Shown here one piece after another: positions 27,101-39,200 of a stretch of DNA of 64,000 nucleotides. The position numbers and the translations under genes were made by a program. The notes below the pieces were generated by a model. That model was not told the DNA's origin, made no database searches, and saw only the letters and a list, made by a program, of their open reading frames with translations. Source of the DNA: Paramacrobiotus metropolitanus (Eukaryota > Tardigrada > Eutardigrada > Parachela > Macrobiotidae); the NCBI RefSeq assembly GCF_019649055.1, contig NW_026570332.1, forward strand, positions 248,001 through 312,000, written 5' to 3'. Numbering within the stretch: position 1 is the stretch's first letter; the number at the start of each line of letters is the position of its first letter.

Positions 27101-28158
27101 TTAATCGCCGCCATCCCAACGATCCCATCCACCCGCAGTCCAATTACGGCGCCTTCGATGATGAGCCCCCCACCGGCACCATTAAACGCAAGCCCCCTCA
27201 CACCAATCCGCCTTCCAGCACGCCAAAACTGCCCTTCACCCCCAAAACATCGCAGCTCCTTATGCGCAATGCCGACGAACGGCGGTCATTTTCCTCGCAG
27301 TCCTCGCGGACGTCAGTCACATCACATTCGGACCTATCCGAGCCGGACATCCTTCCCCCGCCGCCGCCAGAGCTCCTGTCTCCAACGATGGAATCGCTGC
27401 CTCTGTCGCCGACCTTATTGCGATCTCCACCCCCGACCCCACCAAAACCGGCTGCGTTGCAGCGGAAACCCAGTCTGGATGGCAAGAAGCCGGCTCTGGA
27501 ATCGCGACACAGTATCGGTCCCAGTGCGGCCAGTGCCAACCAACCGGTGTCCAATAATCTGCCATTCCTTCACGAATTGAAAACCAAATCCCAGTCTCCT
27601 CTTGTGACCAAAAAAGTTTTGGCCGTTGTGCCGGAAGTGCATGATATATTAAGCCAACCGTCATCGCCGGCACGGATGCCGGTCGCGTCGCCGTCGCCGG
27701 TAATGCCCAGTAGTCCAGCGCGGATAGTCAATGGACATGCGCCGCGGCCGCAGTCCATGAGTCCCAGTCATAAAGCCAAACTCCCCCCGCCACCGCCGCG
27801 GCGAAGTGACATGACGAAATTGAACATGACGGACGCAGAACGGAAAGAGATGGGTTATTCTTTTGAACGCAGCGTTTCGTTAGGAAACGAAGCGCTACCG
27901 GTCCAGCGTTTAGCCTCACCCAATCCGGCATTTATGGCGGATTTAGTGCGAATGCTAGCCCAGAAGAAACGGCATTCGCTGCTGCTCAATGAGTCGCAGC
28001 TTCCCGAGGGTAGCGATTATTTACCGCCTCCGCCGCCGGAATTATTGCGAGGCATCTCATCACCGGTTCCCAGCTGCAGCAGTGATGAGAGCGCGAGGAG
28101 GAGACCCCCGCCGCCTCCCAAACGCAGTGATGGCACATACTTAACGCGCGGGAAATAA
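15144..28158 (+). CDS. mig-10: MIG-10 / RIAM / lamellipodin (Pico) adaptor
   Basis: MRL-family adaptor linking Ras/Rap GTPases and phosphoinositides to Ena/VASP, profilin and talin at the leading edge. Nine exons: 15144-15197, 20731-20893, 22011-22576, 23188-23253, 23623-23715, 24404-24563, 26031-26221, 26301-26441, 26773-28158; 939 aa. Visible parts are an LD-like amphipathic motif (DLDAILGELCALGDEL), similar to the RIAM/lamellipodin talin-binding helix; a coiled segment before the RA domain (KTKIALEKIND); the RA domain from about residue 315 (CFVTVHFNDELRKSLSIDD); the PH domain at about 435-550 (ENYLYLKTDKKAWKRYWFVLR, WMTGIRIAKHGR); and a proline-rich tail with at least four EVH1/profilin-type PPPPP clusters (LPPPPPELL twice). 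The first exon is the least certain. An in-frame ATG at 21980 could start a shorter isoform. Confidence 0.92.
15198..20730 (+). other. Long first intron of the MIG-10 gene
   Basis: 5.5 kb without any exon I can support apart from the possible alternative first exon at 17234. AT-rich patches occur, for example an ATTAATATTAATAT tract near 16630-16665. No transposon ends or coding remnants recognised. Confidence 0.4.
17234..17326 (+). other. Possible alternative first exon of the MIG-10 gene
   Basis: An ATG-led stretch of 31 codons inside the 5.5 kb first intron encodes a very charged peptide (MDGEEECRSTGCRRRKR and on) and reaches a GTAATT donor in phase 0. That is the phase needed to join the exon at 20731. 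A stronger GTAAGTATG donor lies at 17486, in a different phase, and could serve a 5' UTR exon. Purely a reading-frame argument; RNA evidence would decide. Confidence 0.25.
25510..25527. repeat. (CA)9 microsatellite
   Basis: Nine uninterrupted CA units in the intron between exons 6 and 7 of the MIG-10 gene. Confidence 0.95.
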
Positions 28159-30233
28159 CCGGCGACACACAGGGTTTTGTGACAGATCAACCCAGCGCGC
28201 AGAGCGGGATATGCGTGTACGCGTGAAAAGTGGGGCAGAGTAATTTTTCTGGACAATTGCTGTCTCTGGCGTCATGATTGATGACGGTATGACGTGCCAG
28301 ACGCGCTTGACAATCGGATGACGGTGACGGCTAGTGGGATGCTGAGCATGTTGTAGTCGGGCGATAAAATCCTCGGAATCACTCCTGTGGGCTTCCTAAA
28401 GTAGATGATCAAAAATTGGCCAACTCTTTTGATATAAATTTATTATCCTTTTGAATGTTGTGTATGCGTGATTTTTTGTGTTGTACGATACGAAAAAAGT
28501 AATTACGATTATTGTTTGTGGCATTTGCAAGTATTTTCTGTTTGTTAATATTTTTATAATATTGAAGCTCTGATTCTGCCGATTTGGTTATTTGGTTTTG
28601 TATGAAATCAATGATGCAGTAAAGATATTGTACATCTCACTAGTGCGAACAGTAATGCAAATTGCAAGGTTTTACAGCACTAGTTCTGGCAGGGAGGTGG
28701 ACAATGGATAGTAGATACTAATAGAATTCGGATACCCAGCATTTTAAGATATTATTACACTTAAGTCTAAAACATAAGAGTACTTCTCGTTTGTATTACG
28801 TACTTGCTAAAATGCAGTTGTATACGGGCCAATAATACGGGAAACATTCTTTTATAGTTCAATATTTAATTCCTTGTTATATTGGACATAGCAAGATCTA
28901 AACCATACAAGGATGCACATGTGCCAAAATTATGCAAACGCTGCCAACTTGCAAATGAGCTGAGACAAAATGCTGCACCGGGATAAATTCCTTATGCCTA
29001 ACTTCTTCATTAATTAAGATTTCCCAGTCGAGAAGCCGGGATCCCGAAATCTGTAGGGTGCCGACTCGAACGCCCAGTACCATATAACACACTTTCTTAA
29101 GGATTTTGTGGAATCTGTATCCAATTAATTTGAATGAATCCTACAGTCGAATTTAAAAAGTGACGCTAACACTATCTCACCCTCGGTCCATGCTTCCGGC
29201 ACATCTTGATAAACCTTATTATGTGGCAAAATGACCATCAGGAGCGCCAGATATTCTTGTCCTAGAATAATGAATAGCAGACATAAGTGCCAGACAGATT
29301 CTGTAGTTAATGTTCAAATAAAAGGCATACATTTTCCAGGTTGCGCCAACAAAGTTCTGTTCATCCATTGCCCGTATTTTGGAAGTTCACTGCCGGGTCT
29401 GGAATCCTCATAAAGACTGACGATCGATACGCGTATAAACAGCGAAAACGCATTAAGAATGTGCTTGTAAATTTATGATTTAAAGATTTGTCATGGGGGA
29501 TGGGATTCCTTTCCCAAACACTAGGTTACTGTGCGTATTAGGGTTCAGTCTGGTCACTCTGCACCGGCGTCTCAAACCTGGAACCGGAAACAGCTCTCGA
29601 TAAAGACAAAGCCAGAACTCCAATTTTACAAACACTTACCCGCCTGTAGCGGTCAGTCACTTGTATGCGCGAACAAACTTGCTGATTTCTCATTTCTGCG
29701 CGATCTTCGTGTTGTGCAACTTCTTCGTTGCATGCCGAGCGCCTCGTCGAAAACTAGGACGACTCGCTAATCGAGAAGTTTAGAAACTTCTCGGTTTCTA
29801 CGCTTAATTTGCTCTTTTCTTTTGCGAGCATTATCTTTTTCCTGACAGCCGTGCCTTGTGACAAAATTTATTTGTTGTGTTTTTGATATCTCCATTCATT
29901 CGTAATTTTGTCACATTGGCGAAGACATTCAGTGTCAGTTAGCGCAATTATGCTCGGTTATCAGCTGTAAATGCAGAATTGCAGATTATACCGTGCAGCA
30001 TGCAGTGAGGATGGACTTTGTTCCTAATCAGCTCACTGTAGCAGACCCTGTTGCCACATACGTGCCGTCATTATTGCCGGAATAAAATAAAGGCCCAATG
30101 CGACGGTGTCGACGGGTTCAGTTTACGGACTTGCTCACTTCCCGATCACTTGATTAAGTGCGGGCAGCCCAGCGGACCGTTGATTGTACTGTATTCGCCA
30201 TCCACGGCGCTGTACGACGCCTAGCACGCAGAA
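28159..30233. other. Intergenic, MIG-10 3' side and DOMON-gene promoter side
   Basis: About 2 kb without a supported gene. An AATAAA at 29317-29322 could be a distal poly(A) signal of the MIG-10 gene. A perfect inverted repeat sits at 29772-29793, 440 bp upstream of the next start codon. Confidence 0.45.
29772..29793. repeat. Perfect 10-bp inverted repeat, heat-shock-element-like
   Basis: CGAGAAGTTT-AG-AAACTTCTCG: two perfect 10-nt arms and a 2-nt centre. It contains GAA and TTC half-sites (AGAAACTTCT), resembling a heat shock element, but the spacing of the outer units is not canonical. Position, about 440 bp upstream of the eight-DOMON gene ATG, would suit an enhancer. Role is inference. 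Confidence 0.4.
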
Positions 30234-33200
30234 ATGCCTCTCAAGATCTCCGCTTTCCTGGCGACGTCGTTGCTTGTGGGACTTAGTTATGCGGCGCTGA
30301 TTCCATCCAGAGACGGCAGCTCCTGGGAGGAGGATTTTCTGGAGAATGGCGCAATCGCCGACGGTAAGTCCATCAGCTGATTGAGCGGTCCATTTAAATT
30401 TAAAAATCGATTTTTTTTCATTGCATACGATGATGCGAAAATCGAAAATTTTATAAACTCCCTGGTGACTGCGATAAAATTCATGATGCAGACTTGTAGA
30501 GTGTGAATCAACAAGTTTGCAAGCGTGGATCTATTTAATATGACAATTTTGTATCACAGATAGAATCATAGAAGTACTGTACCATCTGTACGAGACACTA
30601 CGAGTACATTTACTCGTGCTGGACTGAAAACTGCTTTGGAATTGACGTAATGAACTACATAAATTTTAAATTCAAATTTGTCGCATTAGCGTTACTCAAT
30701 ACTCATGGTGGAGTCTTCTACTACTTTACAGTATCTCCAGTCTCAAAATCAGAATAACAGTTGACCGTAGAAGATAGTCTACAGGTAGTGATTTTTTTGA
30801 ATGGGATTTTGTTAGTAGTAATTCTGCGCAAAAAAACTTACAGCAGCACTTAGTTATTTTTCTCAGGAATCAACGCCTAATTGTAGTCATATCATCATGT
30901 GATTTTTGAGATGCCGTTAGCTTTCATAATTGTAACGTGCATCATTTTAGAGGCCAAGGCCTTGCGATAAGATTAGCAAGTAACAACCATAGAGTGATAA
31001 CTAATTAATGGAGACTTGAAGTTTATAATACTTCATATCGGTTTTATTTGTGCCATTGTGGCGTGCAAATGAAGCAGAGATATGAACTGCAGACTGTCTT
31101 CCTGTTGCGGTGTTCGGCTGATTGGTTAATCACATATATCTACATTTTATACATAAAGTATGTTTTATAGAACGATTGTCATGTGTACTTATTTAATATA
31201 TAACCATTATTTTGCAACAGCAGGCAGCATTCAGGAGAAAATTATCGCTCCTGAAAATCCTAACAGTCATTACAAGTTAGGTTATCTAACTGTAAAAGTA
31301 GCAGTACTTGCGTAAGATGTTATAAGTGCCGCATTTATTCTGCAACATAAGAGCAGAATTATCCCATTTTATTTCATTTCTGGTCAAACAGCTCATTATT
31401 TTCTTTGTACTATGGATGCTTATATCGGCTTCGTACCATCTTCTTTCGCTTTTCTTAAATCTGCGGGCATCTTTTCGTCGATGGACAGCCGTTTCTTGCT
31501 TCGCTGCGTAACTTTCTCTTTCGGAATCTGCTCGTAGATCGTCCCGACTTCCTTATTGACGAAGCTGAACTGTTTGGCGTTGCGTTGTCTCCAATTTGGA
31601 ACGTAAATGGTATGACAGAGTTTTCGACAATCTTTCGCCTACATTACATAATATTTGACTATGTGTGCGTTAATGATCTTGAAATTTGTAGACGTCTACG
31701 CCGCTTGTGGAACCACGCGTGCATGCATTGGAGATTCTGATAGCTGTGTTTCCGGAAAAAGTTGTGAATTTCTTCTTTCATATGGTGCCGCTGGTGGTGA
31801 CAATAAAATTCCAGTGGAACTATACGGCAAATCTCCCAAGTCAAAATATAGCACCAAGTTCTGGGTTGGATTCGGAGTTAATTTATCAGGGAAAATGGTT
31901 AGTGGTGAAACTTGAAAATTGAACCTGTTTTTGTTGCATGAGCGTCTTGATACTGATGTTTGCAATTTTTTTAGACAAATGCAGCCGTTGTCCAGTGTGC
32001 GCGTTATCCTGATGGCTCTGGAGAAGTGGTTGCTGCGTATACAAGTGGGAAACATTCGTATCACACGCTGGACAACGTAAGTATTGCTGGGATTCCTGAC
32101 ATACGTACATTCGAGATTCTATCAAGCCATGAAACCGTGTAGTATTTTTTTTAAATAATAACCCTTGTGCAGAAAATCTGATGACCTGATATGAATAGCG
32201 ATAAATGTATAGTCTGCAAAAACTAGCCAAAAACGACATTTTTGTATTCAAAAATGGTAAATGTTTGCTGTTTTAGAGACAACTTGGAATCAGCAATATC
32301 ACTGTCACCTCGGAGGACGATTATCAGCATTGTTCTTTTGATTTGGATGTGCAGCGAACAGTTGATGGGACTGTTTATGATCTGGAGAAAGCGTATCATA
32401 TTCTGGTGGGCTCCGGAAAAGTGAAAGATGACGATGACTGGGATGAGGTGGATGATGAAGATCACTGTAAGAAATTTCAAAGCAGACGTGAGCCCGTGCA
32501 GTGTGCACCTTTTCACTACATTTGTAGATAAATTAGAGGAACACTTCGACATCCCTAAAGTGACCAAAGAAGAAGTCATCATGGCATGTGGAACAAAATG
32601 TTCTTAATTGTAACGGATTCGGATGAGTGCTTGAATACATACGGTTATTCAATCATGATGATGTGTATGATTGAATATTTACCGGCGGTTTGTCTGTGAT
32701 AAAGCTTGTTGCATTTTTAAAGAATTCTCTGCTTGCTTAAAATTTCGTCTTTAGTGAAATTCGATTGTTCTTAAGATTAGTGCTGCCTTTGTTTGGTGCT
32801 TATCTTTGACTTTTTCTGCTCATACTTTATCTTCAAGTATGTGAAATTGTAACTTGCGCCGTTTACGAATAGAAAGAGAAAGTGACAATAAAAGAATCGG
32901 TCAAATTTGCTCGTTTATTAGCATAGCACTGTAGTTTCAGTACGAGTATTTAAAACTGACCTGCCAAAACAAGTCGACAGATTTACAGCCCGCACATAGT
33001 ATCATTCAATTCCTTAGAATTTAAGGAATTTTTTATTATGCAAAAGGTTTTTTAGTAATTTACACAGTTCAGAACATTTATACCGGGATGTTTCGAATGT
33101 AAATTTGTTGAATTTGGCCGAATGTGTTTGTATAGTACAATAATTGCTTTTCGGTGGTAAAATAGTTGACGGAAGTAAATCTGGCTGTGCGGGAATTATA

Positions 33201-36200
33201 TTGTTATAAACGCTGTATTTCTAAATGTAATCTTTGTTCATCGTAGACGTATACCACCACTGCAACCGAACACGGCAGTGTTACGGTGTCCCAGCCGGAT
33301 GTATAGAAGCAAAGAATTGTTCCCAGTTGATCTCATATGGAGTGCAGCATAACCACCGTATCCCGGTGGATCTCTATGGAACCGCGCCCAATGCGACGTA
33401 CAAGAAAGACTTCTGGGTTGGCTTCGGAGCTTCACAATCCGGCGGCATGGTACTGCGTAACAGCATGGTTTCTTCGACTTCTCAAAGTTATAAAAAAACT
33501 TGTTTCTGTTAGGATCTGAGCGCTGTTGTACAGTGCGCGCACTATTCGGATGGAAAATCTGATGTTGTTGCCGCGTTTAACGCTCCCCAGCACAATTACG
33601 AACCGCTTACTCGGGTAAGCAGAAGAAATTTGTTTGAAGTGTTTTGTAGCAGATACCAGTAGACAGTATCATTCTTGTCATTTTGTATCATAATATTTTG
33701 CTTGCACTCTTCAATGGAAGAATTTAGTTAATAGAATTATAGAGAGTTTTGAAGTTATATTCGCTTAATACTATCAGTTCTCGAATTATAGAAGCACGAA
33801 GGTATCCATCACATCAGAACGCACTTCAAGAACGGTTTCGTGCGATGCGCCTTCGAACTTAACGTGGAGCGCAATGTTTCGGGCATGCTTTTCGACCTTC
33901 GCCAGCCGTATTATCTGCTGCTGGGCTCGGGCTGGATCAATGAAACAGCAAGACATAAATGTAAGTCGGATGCAAATGTCTGATTTTTAAAATTGTGATG
34001 ATCACCTTTTTAGATGATCTGAAATGGCATTTGGAGAAACCATTTATTTCCAGCCAGAAAATCGTTTTTGCGTGCGGTAATAAATGCAAACCAACCGGTA
34101 GGTGCAGCTGTTAATTTTGTTCTCTTTGGTGTTTTAAAATTTTTGAATTCGTCATGAATTGCCGGAGTTGAAAGTATTGTAATTTAAAATTTCTTCCCAT
34201 AGAAACGTTTATTTTATCGAATGTTTATGCCGATTGTGGAACAACACGAAAATGCATTGGTGTGCCGGACGGATGCGTTGACCAGAAAAACTGTCTTCAG
34301 TTGTTGTCCTATGGTGCCGCAGCTCACAAACACAGCCGCACCATCCCCGTTGATATCTTTGGAGCGCCACCGAATGCGACGTATGCCGACAATTTCTGGG
34401 TTGGTTTTGGAGCATCGGAATCCGGTGGCATGGTAATATAATCGTTACTGTAACATGCCTATCACTGTTTCGTTTGGAGAAAGATGGTGCTATACATCGT
34501 CTTCTTTTAACTACTTCGGCTCTTTAATTACAGGATTACACTGCTGTTGTTCAATGTGCGCAGTACTCCAACGGCACCGTTGACGTTGTGACCGCTTACA
34601 ACGCCAAAGACCACAAATACGTATCGCTTCCGCATGTACGTTCCTTCGAAAATTACACCAGAAAAGCTAAGGATACAAAATACTTTTGGTCTAATGTTTA
34701 TACTATCTGTAGATTCATACTCGTACTTGGAATGGTCGTTAGACCTATTTGCATTTTTTATTTTTTTACCAGTCCTACGAACACTGCTTATGATTGCCTT
34801 CGAAACACCATACTAATATTTTTTATACCATTCAAAGCCTGTATTATAATGAAGCCATAAGGGGTTTACTGGTTTTAGCATCATGCTGGGATCAAGAATA
34901 TTACCACGACAAAATATGATGGCTATGTGCAGTGTTCCTTCCATTTGGATATTAGAAGAAAAGTAGCCCATGATGTGTACAATCTGCACAAACCATATTA
35001 TTTGCTGTTGGGCTCCGGATGGATTAACCAAACTGCAACGAATACTTGTACGCTTTACCATCTAATGATGTATCGTTTCACTCGTGGTTACTTTTTTTAA
35101 TAATCTCATGGACTGGCGTATGTTTCAGACGAACTGAAGTGGCACTTACAGAAGCCGGCTATTTCTAAGGATAAGATCGTAATGGCGTGTGGGAATAAAT
35201 GTGGAGACAACGAACCGGAAATCGCTGGTAATCATTAGTATTTTAACAATTTTTAGTTTGCGCAAAAGCCGCATGCGCAGTATTATAAATATATGTTTTT
35301 ACCGTTATCCGTATACATAGATGTTTACGATGATTGTGGAAATTCGCGGCAGTGTTACGGTGTTCCAACCGGCTGTGTGGATAGTAAAAACTGTCTGCAG
35401 TTGCTTTCCTACAGCAATCTTAACACTGGTACCAACACTTTGGACGTCGATCTGTACGGCACAGCTCCGAATTCCACATATCAGAATGATTTCTGGGTTG
35501 GTTTCGGAACGTCACAGTCTGGAGGCATGGTAAAGATATCTCGATTAATTCTTCCAGTGTATACTCGCTTAGCGATATTTTAGTTCTGGCTTCCATTTTC
35601 GATCCCATTTTTCTTTAAATACATAGCAGTTTTTTGTTCTTTACTGTTTTATTAACATATTCAAGGGAAGATTTAGGAACGCAATAAGAGCGCAGCCAAA
35701 ATGTTGCGGTTGATACACTTTTGGTAATTGCAGGATTTGACCGCCGTTGTGCAGTGTGCGCAGTTCTCCAATGGCAATTCCGATGTTGTTGCCGCCTACA
35801 ACGCACCTATGCATTCTTATCAACCATTACCTGATGTGAGGTTTTGTCTAACATGTTTTGGAAAATGTTTTGTGACATCCCGGGTTTCGCTTATAGCGCC
35901 ACAACGGAATTTCGCAAATATCGACTAGATTTGCTGGCGGATTCGTTCACTGCGCTTTTAAACTGGATGTGACCAGAAATGTCGCTGGAAACTCTTATGA
36001 CCTCCGTAAAGCATACTATCTCCTTCTGGGATCTGGCTGGATCAACGAAACGGCTCCCAGTACATGTAATTCAGAAATTCAGACCTTGTTACAGAATCGT
36101 AGAAGGGCGTACATAATCCTGTGTACAGGCTAAATTTTTGCGTTACCATGTTTTTTTTTTGTACAATACAGATGAACTGAAATGGCATCTCTCGAAGCCG

Positions 36201-39200
36201 TACGCAACGAAAGATAAAATCGTTATGGCATGTGGTAAACATTGCCGCAATCGACGATCTTCGGCCGAAGAAGAAGTTGCTGAATTACCAAGTTTCGATG
36301 GCAAGTTTTAGGATGCATTGTATTTCTTGCTGGATCCAAATTTTGATGTCATAAGGATTTCGTAAATATTTGGATTTTTATTTATACTTTTCCACTAAAG
36401 GTTTTGAATATAAGGAATTTTTGCTTAATAAATCACTGTCACAGATCTGTACGCAAAATGCGGAAAAGCACACAAATGCCAGGGTGTGCCGGAAGGTTGT
36501 GTGGAAAAGAAAAACTGCCAACAACTCTTGGCCTACCAAGCAGCTTTGAACGGTCAAATTCCCATGTGGTTGTACGGATTTCCCTATAATGCCACATACA
36601 AAGATGATTTCTGGATTGGTTTTGGAGCTTCGATTTCCGGCGGAATGGTACAACTCTCAGACCGCCTATTGTTGATTTCTTGCGATTGGTGACCAAATTT
36701 TGCCTTCGCAGGATAAAACGGCAGTAGTTCAGTGTGCGCATTATTCGAACGGAACGAATGACATCGTAGCAGCCTACAACGCACCCGACCATGAATATCA
36801 ACCGTTGACTGAGGTAGAAAATTAATAAAATTTTGTTTGCACTGGCGCAATTTTGTTTGCACTGGCGTTTAAGTTTTTATAGCTGTGGAGATGATAATAT
36901 TTAGCATTTCTGAGAAGAGACTTGTTGCACTTTGTAAGGAAATTGTATTGTGATATTGCAGCGGTATATCGGCATTACCCATCGACATGCTTTGCTGGTG
37001 GACGGTGCTCTCCAGTGCAGTTTCCATCTGGATGTTCAACGAAGTATTAACGGAACAACGTACGATTTGAATACCCCTTATACTCTTTTACTGGGAACGG
37101 GATGGATCAACGAAACGATGCCCAATGAGTGTGCGTATTTGATTAGCTGTAATAAATTATTAATTTTCGGAAACGGATTCCGATTCACAAATTGTATTTT
37201 GGGAGCGTGTAAAAATTAATGCATAGTCAGTGATACTTTTTTAATGGTTTGATCAAAATGTCAACTACGATGTGACTGTATTCTACAGACCAGCTGATGT
37301 GGCACTGGCAGAAGCCTCAAATTACACCAAATGTCACATTTGCTTGCGGTAACTACTGTCCGAGTCCCACAACCGGTTTTCCCGCCGTCTACGATCAGTG
37401 CGGAAAATCGCGTCGATGCTTTGGAGTTCCAGCAGGATGTCTGAATACTGGAAATTGTCTCCAGTTGCTGTCCTATGGTTCATCAGATAACAGCACAAAA
37501 ATTCCAGTTGATCTTTATGGTGTGAACAATGATCCCAAGGTGCACCAGTACTGGGTTGGATTTGGAACTTCGATCAGCGGCAAAATGGTAAACGATGATT
37601 CTTAGAAGATTCTTTTTTCTTTGTGCCTGCAGATAGCAAATTTGTGTTTGTGTAATTCAAACAGCTTAATATTAATACGTCCTTACGTATACGATTACAG
37701 GAATCATCCGCAGTCGTTCAGTGCATGAATTACGGTAATGGATCTTCCGGTATTTTGGCTGGATACAATTCGCACGGTACCGACGGCCATCAGTACGACG
37801 TACTAGTCAATGTAAGTTTTCCTCAAAACTAAGAGGATTGTTTTGACTTCGTTCTGGTACTTTGTTTTGGTGCTTAGTTTGCACTTGTGCCGTGATACTT
37901 ATTAAATAAAGGTTTACGATTTACGTATATAGAGCACTGAGCATATAAATATTGGCGCGTTCTTTGGTACATAGACCCGTCTGGGAATTTCGGAATTCTC
38001 CTCGGCAGTTCTGGATGGCTATGTTCAGTGCTCATTCAACCTTGATGTGACGCGCACCATTTCCAATGTTGTGTTTGATCTCCGTACACCGTATACTATT
38101 CTCCTTGGAAGTGGATCTATCACAGGCGCCGGTATGTGATAACGTATGCATTAAAAGCAGTCACTAAATCTGAGATTTTTTTAAAAGTTAAATTATTCAG
38201 TACAAGTTATGCATTTTACAGTTGAATTTTTTGAATAGGTAATCCAGATTATCACGAAACCATCCCGACGATATTCTCCCCCAAGGTCGTAATGGCTTGT
38301 GGGAATCGCTGTCCGCCCAGTGCGTGCACCGGTCAGAACTGCTTCGGTGTGCCGGAAGGATGCGAAGAGACCGGCAACTGTCAAGCCCTTCTCGCCTGGA
38401 GTGCTGTGCCCAATGGTGAGCCAACTTCCGCCGGGGTCATCCAAGTGGGACTGTACGGGCGCGTTCCTGACCGGGGTAACGCTTCGGCATTTTGGATTGG
38501 TTTCGGTGTTACGCACACCAAGAACATGGTATGCGCTTAGTTTATCTCTTTGGTTATCTTAAAATAAACAAAGACATTACTTTAGTCTGCTCTTTTGCAC
38601 AATGTGTTTAAACAGATCGATTTTGTTTTTCATCGGATTTTTTTTCGAGTTTTGCCTTTGGGTGCCCTTTTTTCCCTTGTTTACCTTGGCTGTTTTCGTC
38701 CCTTTTGGATTTTATATTTTGTCAATTTTTTTAGAGTAATGCCGCTGTGGTGCAATGTGTGAAGCGACCCGATGATAAGGACAACGAAGTGCTGGCTGCT
38801 TATAACGGAAACGGGCGCCAGTATGACGTTCTTCCGGACGTGAGTCAGCAAATTACTGAAACTAGTGTTCCTCTTTGGCCGACCTCAGTTGCAGCAGTTA
38901 GTTCACCTTTGCAGAAACTGTACGGTATTCATAACTCGTCCGTTTCGATGACGGATGGGGAAATCGGCTGTACATTCCAACTGGATATTGTCCGTGAGAT
39001 TTCCAATGAAACGTTCGACCTGCGCGATTACATGCATATTTTGTTGGGAAGCGGTGGCCTGCGCGAAAGAAATGGCACTCGTGAGTGGTGGTCTTGAAAT
39101 GTCTGTCTGGTTTACACCTGACTTGACTTGATTGTGCGTTGTAGTTCTCCCAGGGAAACATCTCTCAAGGCCCAGAATTTCCGCCAATGAAGTGGCTCTC

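Noticed and set aside
26987-27758. Several long frames on both strands within the last MIG-10 exon
   Set aside because: All overlap the Pro-rich coding exon in other frames; only the frame continuing the PH domain matches a known family.
29020-29090. tRNA-like T-arm (GTTCGAGTC on the minus strand)
   Set aside because: The flanking stem does not pair and no acceptor or D arm could be drawn.
31222-31276. Extra exon between the signal peptide and DOMON unit 1 (reading AGSIQEKIIAPENP)
   Set aside because: It has a good acceptor, but the phase-1 donor required (TTAG|GTTATC) is weak and no homology supports it; direct splicing 30363 to 31692 already keeps the frame.
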